Shown here piece after piece: positions 15,307-22,725 of a stretch of 33,894 nt of DNA (position 1 is its first letter; each line of letters opens with the position of its first letter). The notes under the pieces were generated by a model that saw nothing but the letters and a program-made list of their open reading frames with translations, was not told the origin of the DNA and ran no database searches. The translations under genes and the position numbers were made by a program. Origin of the DNA: Oscillospiraceae bacterium (GTDB lineage Bacteria > Bacillota > Clostridia > UMGS1810); the NCBI GenBank assembly GCA_015068705.1, contig SVJZ01000016.1:1-33894 (forward strand), written 5' to 3'.

Positions 15307-16464
15307 ATGAATGAAGTACGTCTTGGCATCATCGGTATCGGCAACATGGGCAGAGGTCATATCGACTATATGATGGAGGGAAAGTGGAACCGCGTAAAAC
15401 TCACTGCCGTGTGCGATACCAACCCCGAAAAACTGGAGTGGGTAAAAGAGCGCAATCTGGACGTGGAATGTTTCACCACCGACGAGGACTTTTTCGAAAA
15501 AGCCCCCGTGGATGCGGTCATCATCGCCACTCCCCATTACAGCCATCCCCCGCTTGCCATCGAAGCATTCAAACACGGCATGCATGTTCTGTGCGAAAAA
15601 CCTGCAGGTGTCTACACCCGTCAGGTACGGGAAATGAACGAAGCGGCGGTAAAGAGCGGTAAAGTGTTTGGCATGATGTTCAATCAGCGCAGAAATCCCG
15701 TTTACCAAAAGGTACGCGATCTGGTACAAAATGGCGAACTGGGCGAAATGAAACGCGTGGTATGGATCATTACAAACTGGTACCGTTCCCAGAGCTATTA
15801 CGATTCGGGCACATGGCGTGCCACATGGGAAGGCGAGGGCGGCGGCGTGCTGCTCAATCAGGACCCCCATCAGCTGGATTTGTGGCAGTGGATGTGCGGT
15901 ATGCCCACCAAAATCCGTGCATTTATGAAGTTTGGTATCCACCGCAACATCGAAGTAGAAAACGACGTAACCGCCTATGCCGAGTATGCAAACGGCGCAA
16001 CGGGACTGTTTGTTACCTCCACCCATGAATCCCCCGGTACCAACCGTCTGGAAATTTCGGGTGATCGCGGTAAAATCGTGGTGGAAAACGATATCATCAC
16101 CTTCCATCGTACCCGCATCACCGAAAGCCAGTTCAACGCAGAATGCACCTGCGGATTCGGCGAGCCCGAATGCTGGACCTTCCAGGTTCCGGTGCAGGGC
16201 TATAACGATGCACACGCAGGCATTGTGAACAACTTTGCTTCTGCCATTTTAGACGGCACCGAGCTGATGGCACCCGGCGTTGAGGGCATCAACGGTCTTA
16301 CCCTCTCCAATGCAATGCATATGTCGGCATGGACCGATTCCACCATCGACCTTGCTACACTGGACGAGGATAAATTCTATGACCTCTTACAGGAGCGGAT
16401 TAAAAATTCCACACAGAAGAAAAAGGAGAATGATGTTACCCTTAATGTGAAGGGAACGCATTAA
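15307..16464 (+). CDS. Gfo/Idh/MocA family oxidoreductase
   Basis: This 385-residue NAD(P)-dependent sugar dehydrogenase-like enzyme has an N-terminal Rossmann fold with GIIGIGNMGRGH (residues 6-17), the EKPAGVYTRQ motif with the catalytic-site Lys near 98, and a C-terminal alpha/beta domain that holds the conserved DPHQLDLWQW helix. ATG at 15307 follows GAGAGGAG. It is last gene of the operon, ahead of a terminator. Family members oxidise one hydroxyl of a sugar, inositol or glycoside to a ketone. With two isomerase-like partners this suggests an oxidise-then-isomerise/eliminate route for an unusual sugar or glycoside. Confidence 0.92.
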   Translation: MNEVRLGIIGIGNMGRGHIDYMMEGKWNRVKLTAVCDTNPEKLEWVKERNLDVECFTTDEDFFEKAPVDAVIIATPHYSHPPLAIEAFKHGMHVLCEKPAGVYTRQVREMNEAAVKSGKVFGMMFNQRRNPVYQKVRDLVQNGELGEMKRVVWIITNWYRSQSYYDSGTWRATWEGEGGGVLLNQDPHQLDLWQWMCGMPTKIRAFMKFGIHRNIEVENDVTAYAEYANGATGLFVTSTHESPGTNRLEISGDRGKIVVENDIITFHRTRITESQFNAECTCGFGEPECWTFQVPVQGYNDAHAGIVNNFASAILDGTELMAPGVEGINGLTLSNAMHMSAWTDSTIDLATLDEDKFYDLLQERIKNSTQKKKENDVTLNVKGTH

Positions 16465-16482
16465 AACCTCAACCACCCCCTA

Positions 16483-16555
16483 CCCCCTCCAATCTTGGAG
16501 GGGGATCTGTTTGCTTTGGGTATGTAGCTCACCGCTACGCGCTTCGCTACATACC
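16483..16555. repeat. Double-hairpin intergenic palindromic element
   Basis: There are two perfect 10-bp inverted repeats in tandem: CCCCCTCCAA (16483-16492) with TTGGAGGGGG (16495-16504), and GGTATGTAGC (16519-16528) with GCTACATACC (16546-16555). The outer flanks TTGCTTT and AAAGCAA extend the second. It follows the oxidoreductase and precedes the real terminator, which suggests a dispersed palindromic repeat rather than a gene signal. Confidence 0.65.
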
Positions 16556-16588
16556 AAATAAAAGCAATCCTTCCATCCGGCAAAAATT

Positions 16589-16615
16589 AAAAGCCCCTTT
16601 GTAAGGGGCTTTTTT
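16589..16615. terminator. Bidirectional terminator, sugar operon / spoVFB
   Basis: AAAAGCCCCTT (16589-16599), loop TGT, AAGGGGCTTTT (16603-16613) is followed by a T run on the plus strand and by TTTTAATTTTT on the minus strand. It ends both the plus-strand sugar operon and the convergent dipicolinate synthase operon. Confidence 0.92.
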
Positions 16616-16627
16616 GTGCGCACAAAA

Positions 16628-17215
16628 TCACTTTTCCCGATAAAGCACCGGCTGCATCTGTCGCCCTTCCATGGCCGCCTCCACTGCCGGAACAATCAAC
16701 TCCATCCGCGCCACCAGTGAATTACACTTTTTCACCGGATCATCCTGCGTAAAGGGTACAAAATACACATTTCTGCTGTTGAGCAAGGTACCGATATTCC
16801 GGGCACTGTTGCCCAGCCCGTCATTGGTGGAAACTGCGATAATCAGCGGATTTTCGTTGCGCAGGCTTGCCTTTGCTGCCATAGTAACACTCGAATCGGT
16901 AATGCCGTTTGCAAGCTTGCCCAGCGTATTTCCGGTACAAGGTGCGATGATAAGCGCATCCAGCAGATTTTTTGGTCCGATTGGCTCTGCCGCGGCAACC
17001 GTGCAAATAATCTCCCTGCCGGTAATCTCCTCTATTTTGTCGCGAAATCCGGCCGCCGTTCCAAATCGCGTGTCGGTGGAATATGCCGTCTCAGACATGA
17101 TGGGAACCACCTTCGCCCCCGCCGATGAGAGTGCGGCAATCTCCGGCAGCACCGACGCAAATGTGCAGAACGAGCCGGTCAACGCAAACCCGATGGTACG
17201 GTCTGCCAGTTTCAT
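16628..17215 (-). CDS. spoVFB: Dipicolinate synthase subunit B
   Basis: This 195-residue flavoprotein-like subunit works with SpoVFA to make dipicolinic acid from the lysine-pathway intermediate, for loading into the forespore. Family hallmarks are IGFALTGSFCTFASVLPEI at residues 7-25, then PLIIAVSTNDGLGNSARNIG and NVYFVPFTQDDPVKKCNSLV. ATG at 17215 has GGAGG 11 bases upstream, within the last codons of spoVFA, so the two are translated together. An in-frame extension upstream is discarded because it runs into spoVFA. Confidence 0.96.
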   Translation of the reverse strand: MKLADRTIGFALTGSFCTFASVLPEIAALSSAGAKVVPIMSETAYSTDTRFGTAAGFRDKIEEITGREIICTVAAAEPIGPKNLLDALIIAPCTGNTLGKLANGITDSSVTMAAKASLRNENPLIIAVSTNDGLGNSARNIGTLLNSRNVYFVPFTQDDPVKKCNSLVARMELIVPAVEAAMEGRQMQPVLYREK

Positions 17216-17219
17216 ATGG

Positions 17220-18095
17220 TTATACCTCCAAATCCAGAATGATATTTCGTATGGTATCTGCAATGATTTCTCCTGCAGTAACAGGTGCTACTTTCCCGGG
17301 CAATGATAATGCCGGAATAACCCGTATCCCTGCCGCAGCCGCCTTTTGTGCATCCACTCCGCCCGGCGCAGAGGCAAGGTCAATAATCAGGCAATCCCTG
17401 GAAAGCCCCGAAATCACCCGTTGGTCTATCACCGGATGCGGAACGGTATTAAATATCACCTGCATACCACCCGCCACCTCGGAAAGTTGCGACAGGTGTA
17501 CCCCCCGATATCCGTATGCCCGTATCCAGGACAAATCCTCGTGCTTTCGCGCCTCCACACAGACCTTTGCACCCAGTCCCCAAAGCATGTGCGCCAAAAC
17601 CTTTCCGATGCGACCAAACCCCAACACCATCACTTGTGCCCCGTGCAGGGTAACCGGAAGCTCCCGCAGGGCAATTTCCAACGCCCCCTCGGCAGTGGGA
17701 ATGGCGTTGAGCACCGCCATTTCCTCCCGTTCCAGATAATCCGCCATCGAAACAGAATAAATCTTCCCAAGTCCCCACATTTTTTTGGTAATCTTTCCGC
17801 CCAGCAACAACTGGCTCGGTTTCATCAACCGAAACAGTTCATACAAATAGACCTTTCCGTCATAGAGCGGTGTGCGCAGTGTCATATCGTCATTGGTGGC
17901 AGGAAGCCCGGTTATTACCAAATCCTTGCCGGCAACCGCGCTTGCAAGGTCGGAGGCGCGTTCCACCTGCGTGTCAAACTCTACCTCGGGCGAAAACCCG
18001 TATACCGCAACCTGTCCTCCATCTTGTACAAAACGGTCGGCAAGGGTCACAAACCGCCTGTCGCCGCCTAATATCAACATCTTCTTGCCGTTCAA
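17220..18095 (-). CDS. spoVFA: Dipicolinate synthase subunit A
   Basis: This 291-residue protein is made in the mother cell. Recognisable segments are KKMLILGGDRRFVTLADRF at the N-terminus, YLEREEMAVLNAIPTAEGAL, the Rossmann VMVLGFGRIGKVLAHMLWGL, VIFNTVPHPVIDQRV and IIDLASAPGGVDAQKA, all collinear with Bacillus SpoVFA/DpaA. I choose TTG at 18095 as the start: GGGAGG lies 7 bases before it and the product begins like other DpaA proteins. A TTG six codons upstream and an ATG five codons downstream are alternatives. A sigma-K-like promoter lies about 50 bp upstream. Confidence 0.95.
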   Translation of the reverse strand: MNGKKMLILGGDRRFVTLADRFVQDGGQVAVYGFSPEVEFDTQVERASDLASAVAGKDLVITGLPATNDDMTLRTPLYDGKVYLYELFRLMKPSQLLLGGKITKKMWGLGKIYSVSMADYLEREEMAVLNAIPTAEGALEIALRELPVTLHGAQVMVLGFGRIGKVLAHMLWGLGAKVCVEARKHEDLSWIRAYGYRGVHLSQLSEVAGGMQVIFNTVPHPVIDQRVISGLSRDCLIIDLASAPGGVDAQKAAAAGIRVIPALSLPGKVAPVTAGEIIADTIRNIILDLEV

Positions 18096-18143
18096 CCCAA
18101 TCCCTCCCTGCAAAAAGCCTCTTCCCTTTCCGGTCGGATACTA

Positions 18144-18171
18144 CATGGTATGCGTTTTTGCCTGTCGGGGT
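18144..18171 (-). promoter_or_regulatory. Candidate sigma-K promoter of spoVFA-spoVFB
   Basis: On the minus strand ACC (18169-18171), a 16-bp spacer, then CATACCATG (18144-18152). The sigma-K consensus is AC followed about 16 bp later by CATANNNTA, so only the last base differs. The spoVF operon is sigma-K-dependent in Bacillus, which supports the call; CATACCAT also resembles a sigma-E -10. Confidence 0.5.
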
Positions 18172-18202
18172 GCTTGTTTCCCTTGTGTTTTCACACAATA
18201 AA

Positions 18203-18238
18203 AAAACACCGGCACTCCGCATGGGATGTCGGTGTTTT
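18203..18238 (-). terminator. Terminator after AEC transporter gene
   Basis: AAAACACCG (18203-18211) and CGGTGTTTT (18230-18238) form the stem. Read on the minus strand it ends in a run of seven T. It isolates the AEC transporter operon from spoVFA. Confidence 0.9.
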
Positions 18239-18247
18239 GATTTGGTT

Positions 18248-19177
18248 TTATCCTTGTACCATCGCCAGTATCACTGCAATCAGTGGCACTGAGAGCAACG
18301 AGAGCACGCTGCTCACAAACACTGCCTGCGCCATCTGCAGGGAATCGCCGCCCATATCCTCGGCAAGCATCACCCCATTTACCGCGACCGGCATGGCGAT
18401 AATGATAACCGGTACCGCGAGCAAAAACCCCCGGAATCCGCAAAGGTACAATACTCCCATAACGCAAAGCGGCAATACCAGCAACCGCAACGCGGCAACT
18501 CCGTAAATGCGCAGATTGGAAACCATTGCCCGTAAAGGATGTCCTGCCAGCACAAACCCAATCAGTATCATGGAAAGGGGCACCACACAGTTTCCGCACA
18601 TATTGAGCAAGTCCATCACCACCGTCGGGATGGGAATGCGAAATAGTGCCAGTATGATGCCGATGATTACCCCCACTGTATTGGGGTTGAAAATCAGCTT
18701 TGCATTCATCTTCTGCCCCTGCGGCGCAAGGATGTACATCCCAATGATGTTCACCAGTGCGTAATAGGAAATGGTAAACAGCGCCCAGGTCAGTAGCGCA
18801 TCGCTACCATATACCGCCTCCACCATGGGTTGCCCCATAAAGCCGAAGTTGGAAAACACCAGCGAAAACGCCAACACATTCAAAAATCCTTTGTCCTTCC
18901 CCGCCCGTTTGAGTAAAAACGCAGGAATGGATGTAATGGCAATCACCACAAATCCAATCAAAATGGCAGGATACCCCGTTTTCAATGCCTCTATGGTAAA
19001 CTCCTGCGCCAAAATCCTTATGACCAACGCAGGCATACACAGGTTTAAGAGTAAGGAGGAAATTTCCTTACCAAATCCATCCCCCACTCGTTTGGTACAC
19101 CTTAATATAAACCCTGCCGCCACATGCAAAAGTAAAACCGCCACACACCCTGCTGCTGCAAAAATCAAATCTGTCAT
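18248..19177 (-). CDS. AEC family (auxin efflux carrier-like) transporter
   Basis: This 309-residue membrane protein has about 10 hydrophobic segments. SSLLLNLCMPALVIRILAQE near the N-terminus and SNFGFMGQPMVEAVYG carry the family's conserved polar positions; NPNTVGVIIGIILALFRIPI opens the second half. Bacterial members move malate or other organic acids; the substrate here is unknown. ATG at 19175-19177 overlaps the TGA of the upstream membrane protein (ATGA), so translation is coupled. GAGGAGAAGG lies just before it. Confidence 0.92.
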   Translation of the reverse strand: MTDLIFAAAGCVAVLLLHVAAGFILRCTKRVGDGFGKEISSLLLNLCMPALVIRILAQEFTIEALKTGYPAILIGFVVIAITSIPAFLLKRAGKDKGFLNVLAFSLVFSNFGFMGQPMVEAVYGSDALLTWALFTISYYALVNIIGMYILAPQGQKMNAKLIFNPNTVGVIIGIILALFRIPIPTVVMDLLNMCGNCVVPLSMILIGFVLAGHPLRAMVSNLRIYGVAALRLLVLPLCVMGVLYLCGFRGFLLAVPVIIIAMPVAVNGVMLAEDMGGDSLQMAQAVFVSSVLSLLSVPLIAVILAMVQG

Positions 19178-21297
19178 TTTCCTTCTCCTCTCATCACCGC
19201 AATCATGGGGCGCACTGCCCATTCGGTACTCCCATCAGCGAATACCGCATATCCGTCCCATGCGCACCGCACCATGGTATCATTTCCCCCATACGGGTCG
19301 GAGAGCCAATAACGTCCTCCACGGCTCCAACCACCCTTGTTGTACTGGGAAATGGTGGGCAGGCTGACCAAATCTTCCGTTTGCTCGACATACGCATCCT
19401 GCCCGTCCTGATCTGTCGGCATGGCACTCCAGTATACTGCATGCGTTCCTTCTTCCGCATCATAGGCAAATGGATTGGAAAGATATGCCTTGGTCTTTGC
19501 AGACACCATCATCGTCCGTTCTTCATCAGAAAACGCATCCAAAAATTCCCCATTGAGCCACTCGCGCAAGTCTGCCGTTGCCCAACGGTTTTCCCCGTAT
19601 TGGTTGGAGGTGTCAAATGCTCGCACATCCACCGCCTCGGTGCATATCAAAAGTGTTGCTCCGTCGGGGGTATAACCTGCCTGTTCCCATTTGAGTTCCC
19701 TTCCGTTCCACTCGCCAAACGAAACCACCTCTGCACCATTGCACCATCCGATTACACTTGTTATCCCAATACATACCACAATGGCAATTGCCGTCATAGC
19801 GTAATATTTCATGTTTGCACGGGAAATATGCATGGCAACCCCAATCAGACTTGCCACCATGAGCAGGTCGGTCAGGTGCACAAACAAAAACATATGCTTG
19901 GCAAGGTCTGCCTCGCCGTTGCTCATAAAGGGCAATACCCAGCTGGTTGCCGTTCCGGCAAGCAGGGCAAGAACCCCAATCGCCGCCATACAGCATCCGC
20001 AACCTTTTATACCACCATCTGCCTTCTTTCTTCGCCAAAGAACGCAAACCGCCCAAAACGCGAGCGCACCGCCCCAGATGAGCAACACCACCCACATACT
20101 GCGTGCATTGTCATGGGTGTATAACCACTGCCGCGCCATGCTCCAACCACTCCATCGGTCGGTCAGCGTCATGCGCGCATCGGGCAAATTCCCCAAATAC
20201 ACCGGACGGATTGCCCCACTGTTTTTTAACGCAATATCACATTTCTCTATTAGTCGCGCCGGATGTTTCACATAAAAAAGTGCCAACCGCACCTTGCTGA
20301 TTTGTTCGTGAAAATCTGCCGAAAATTCCTCTCCATGAATATCATACGGATAGTTTGCAAGATAGGCGTTGGTGTTTGCCATGACGGCATATTTGGAATC
20401 TATCCCAAGCTCTTCCAGATCCTTACCCGGCGTTTCACTACCACGGAGCACTCCGTAAAATACCGCCTGATAATTGGTGTCCCTGCTCATCCAATCGGGA
20501 ATGTCGGTCATCATCAGTATCATTCCCGCAAGGCAACCCACTGCCAGCACACCACATATCGCGCGACGAGCAGGGCGTTTTTCGCGAAAAAACAACATTG
20601 TCCCAACCGCCAAAAACAACACCGCAATGGGCACATTGGCAAGCTTTGCGCCGGCGAAAAGATAAATCGAAAACAGGTATAACCCCACTGCCGCAAGGCT
20701 TTGGGGCTTCCTCCAAAGGGTAAGCCCAGCCCCCACTGTAAGCATCAGCGCCACATATTGGAGCGCTTCGCCGTAAAACGATTGGAAATATGCAATATAT
20801 CCCGTATCGCAGAATATTACCAAAAGCAAAAGCGCCGCAAAAGCCTGCAACCACGGGCTTTTCCCTGTCAAAAACCGCATGATTAAATATCCAGCCAGTG
20901 CAAGACAAAGCGCATAGAGCACGCCCAGATGCTGCACATCGTAGCGGTCTCTCTCCCTGCCGACAAGCACATTTGCCACAAAATTGGTCACCTTGGACGC
21001 CTTTACAAACAGAAAATGGGGCGATTTGTAAGCGGTGTCATTATCATAGCTGCGCACCAGAGAAACACCCTGTTCCCACAAAGTGTCCCCCGACAACTGC
21101 ATGGTATAATACCGCTTATATAGATAATTTGCGTCGATTTTATCGGCAACCTCCAAACCGTTGCCTGCCAGCACCCGGCGAAAATCGCCATTGTCTGCAA
21201 GCCCGATACCGCCGTCTGCCATGAGAATTACTGTGCAACATAAAAACATTGCCAGAGCAACCAACAACGCCGGCAATCGTCGAACGAATCCTGCCAT
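19174..21297 (-). CDS. Polytopic membrane protein with C-terminal DUF6273-like domain
   Basis: This 707-residue protein has two parts. Residues 1-523 are a multi-spanning membrane domain with about 11-13 segments, a long extracytoplasmic loop at roughly 230-380, and a GLADNGDFRRVL motif after the first segment. That motif recalls Bacillota membrane proteins annotated as hexose transferase WsfD-like, but I cannot confirm this. Residues 524-707 look like a DUF6273 domain: VVSFGEWNGRELKWEQAGYT, RWATADLREWLNGEFLDAFS and RCAWDGYAVF. ATG at 21297 follows GGGAGG. It is the first gene of a two-gene unit with the AEC transporter. The function is unknown; a cell-envelope glycosylation role is only a guess. 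Confidence 0.72.
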   Translation of the reverse strand: MAGFVRRLPALLVALAMFLCCTVILMADGGIGLADNGDFRRVLAGNGLEVADKIDANYLYKRYYTMQLSGDTLWEQGVSLVRSYDNDTAYKSPHFLFVKASKVTNFVANVLVGRERDRYDVQHLGVLYALCLALAGYLIMRFLTGKSPWLQAFAALLLLVIFCDTGYIAYFQSFYGEALQYVALMLTVGAGLTLWRKPQSLAAVGLYLFSIYLFAGAKLANVPIAVLFLAVGTMLFFREKRPARRAICGVLAVGCLAGMILMMTDIPDWMSRDTNYQAVFYGVLRGSETPGKDLEELGIDSKYAVMANTNAYLANYPYDIHGEEFSADFHEQISKVRLALFYVKHPARLIEKCDIALKNSGAIRPVYLGNLPDARMTLTDRWSGWSMARQWLYTHDNARSMWVVLLIWGGALAFWAVCVLWRRKKADGGIKGCGCCMAAIGVLALLAGTATSWVLPFMSNGEADLAKHMFLFVHLTDLLMVASLIGVAMHISRANMKYYAMTAIAIVVCIGITSVIGWCNGAEVVSFGEWNGRELKWEQAGYTPDGATLLICTEAVDVRAFDTSNQYGENRWATADLREWLNGEFLDAFSDEERTMMVSAKTKAYLSNPFAYDAEEGTHAVYWSAMPTDQDGQDAYVEQTEDLVSLPTISQYNKGGWSRGGRYWLSDPYGGNDTMVRCAWDGYAVFADGSTEWAVRPMIAVMRGEGK

Positions 21298-21329
21298 ATT
21301 CTTCCTCCCGGAAACTACTGATATATCCC

Positions 21330-21358
21330 AGTATACTACAAATTTTCCTCTACCGCAA
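21330..21358 (-). promoter_or_regulatory. sigma-A promoter of DUF6273 membrane protein / AEC operon
   Basis: The -35 TTGCGG (21353-21358) and -10 TATACT (21330-21335) have a 17-bp spacer on the minus strand, 33 bases before the start codon and directly after the mgtC-like gene's terminator. Confidence 0.7.
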
Positions 21359-21369
21359 GATAAAACAAA

Positions 21370-21393
21370 AAATCCCCCTGCATAGGGGGATTT
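21370..21393 (-). terminator. Terminator after mgtC-like gene
   Basis: AAATCCCCC (21370-21378), loop TGCATA, GGGGGATTT (21385-21393), with a T run following on the minus strand. Confidence 0.92.
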
Positions 21394-21397
21394 TTCA

Positions 21398-22060
21398 TTA
21401 CAACTCGATCAAACGGACGTGCGGATTTTCCTTAAACAAATCCATCAAATCATACAATTGACAATCGCGGGGTAATTTTGCAAAGATGCTGATTTCCAAG
21501 ATGCCCTTACTATTTTTCTCCACCTTGAGATTTACAATGGAAATCCGCTTTTCGGCAAGCTTTGCCTGCAAATATCCTACTGCATCATCGGTATCCTCAA
21601 TCTCAAAATACAACTGCTCACCCACGGGCATAAACTGGGGTGTCCGATGCAGTATAATCTGCACAATGACGATAACAACCGTACTGGCAATGCCGATTAC
21701 ATAAAGTCCGGCGCCAATCGCCATACCAACGCCCGCTACCGTCCAGATACCTGCCGCAGTGGTAAGACCGCTCACCACCTGCTTACGGGTGAAAATCATG
21801 CCGGCACCCAGAAAACCAATGCCGGATACAATCTGCGAGGCGATACGGGATGCATCAGCATTCATGCCCAGTGCACGCACATCATCAAAGCCGTATTTGC
21901 TGACCACCATCATCAGTGCTGAACCCAACGCCACAATCAAGTGGGTGCGGATGCCTGCCTCTTTCAAACGGTTTTTGCGCTCCCATCCAACTACTGCGCC
22001 GCAAAATCCTGCCAACACAATGCGGAGCAACCACTCCGCCTGACCTAACAAAAATGCCAT
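21398..22060 (-). CDS. MgtC/SapB family membrane protein
   Basis: This 220-residue protein has an N-terminal membrane domain of about 5 helices and a C-terminal soluble ACT-like domain (about 150-220). The membrane part has the family motif AGFCGAVVGWERKNRLKEAG, THLIVALGSALMMVVSKYGF and VSGIGFLGAGMIF. MgtC proteins modulate magnesium homeostasis and inhibit ATP synthase in some pathogens; the role in Clostridia is not established. ATG at 22060 follows AAGGAGAG located in the end of ybaK, with 3 bp between genes, so the two form an operon. Confidence 0.92.
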   Translation of the reverse strand: MAFLLGQAEWLLRIVLAGFCGAVVGWERKNRLKEAGIRTHLIVALGSALMMVVSKYGFDDVRALGMNADASRIASQIVSGIGFLGAGMIFTRKQVVSGLTTAAGIWTVAGVGMAIGAGLYVIGIASTVVIVIVQIILHRTPQFMPVGEQLYFEIEDTDDAVGYLQAKLAEKRISIVNLKVEKNSKGILEISIFAKLPRDCQLYDLMDLFKENPHVRLIEL

Positions 22061-22063
22061 ATC

Positions 22064-22552
22064 TTAACTCTCCTTTGCCGCAATGGGTGCAAAGCTGCAG
22101 CCAATCAACTCTGCCAAATCCATCGGGTTCATTTCTATCTGATATCCGATTTTCCCCGCCGAAAAAGTGATGGTGTCAAATTGTTTGGCCGTTTGATCCA
22201 CCACAGTGGGGTAAACCTTTTTCATCCCGATGGGCGAACATCCGCCCCGTATGTAACCGGTTACTGCATTGATGTCCTTGACCGCAATCATGGCAACCGA
22301 TTTCACACCGGCAGCACGCGCCGCCGCTTTCAAATCCAGTTCACACGCCACCGGCACCACAAACACATAAAAACCGCCATCGGCACCCTTGGTAACCAGA
22401 GTTTTAAACACTCTTGCCGGGTCCTGCCCCAGTTTTTCCACGATGGCAAGCCCGTCGATGCGCCCGTCACTGTGGTCATATGTGTGGATTTGGTGTGTGA
22501 GCCCCGCGCGCTCAATCAAGCGTGTGGCATTGGTTTTGAAATTTGCCTTCAT
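22064..22552 (-). CDS. ybaK: YbaK/ProRS-type aminoacyl-tRNA deacylase
   Basis: This 162-residue single-domain editing protein is like YbaK, which hydrolyses Cys-tRNA(Pro) and related mischarged tRNAs in trans. Family features are KTNATRLIERAGLTHQIHTY, DPARVFKTLVTKGADGGFYV, the LDLKAAARAAGVKSVAM segment, and GYIRGGCSPIGMKKVYPTVV, the GGxSPxG motif. It is first gene of the ybaK-mgtC unit. A near-consensus promoter lies 46 bp upstream; its RBS is weak (AAGGGCGGA). Confidence 0.93.
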   Translation of the reverse strand: MKANFKTNATRLIERAGLTHQIHTYDHSDGRIDGLAIVEKLGQDPARVFKTLVTKGADGGFYVFVVPVACELDLKAAARAAGVKSVAMIAVKDINAVTGYIRGGCSPIGMKKVYPTVVDQTAKQFDTITFSAGKIGYQIEMNPMDLAELIGCSFAPIAAKES

Positions 22553-22597
22553 GCTAATCTATTCCGCCCTTCGGGTAATTATGTTTAATATTTCATC

Positions 22598-22626
22598 ATT
22601 ATAACACGATGTGCCTTGTTTGGCAA
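22598..22626 (-). promoter_or_regulatory. sigma-A promoter of ybaK-mgtC operon
   Basis: The -35 TTGCCA (22621-22626) and -10 TATAAT (22598-22603) have a 17-bp spacer on the minus strand. A 12-bp inverted repeat lies immediately upstream. Confidence 0.85.
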
Positions 22627-22632
22627 GTACTA

Positions 22633-22692
22633 TTTTTTAATATGAAAAAAAGCAGGATTGCATATTAAAAAATGGGGTTCATATTAAAAAAA
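22633..22692. repeat. TTTTTTAATATG inverted and direct repeats upstream of ybaK promoter
   Basis: TTTTTTAATATG (22633-22644) and its perfect complement CATATTAAAAAA (22661-22672) are separated by 16 bases. A second copy of CATATTAAAAAA(A) follows at 22680-22692. The last copy abuts the spoIIR terminator. It may be a regulatory site or an AT-rich upstream element. Confidence 0.65.
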
Positions 22693-22724
22693 CGGCATGA
22701 GGACGGATGTCTCACACCGTTTTG
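22687..22724 (-). terminator. Terminator after spoIIR
   Basis: On the minus strand AAACGGTGTGAG pairs with CTCATGCCGTTT (12 pairs including two G-T) around a 9-base loop, followed by a T run. It begins just after the spoIIR stop. Confidence 0.88.
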
Positions 22725-22725
22725 T

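Noticed and set aside
15283-16215. 310-codon minus-strand frame over the Gfo/Idh gene
   Set aside because: It is a shadow of the clear oxidoreductase gene and resembles no protein.
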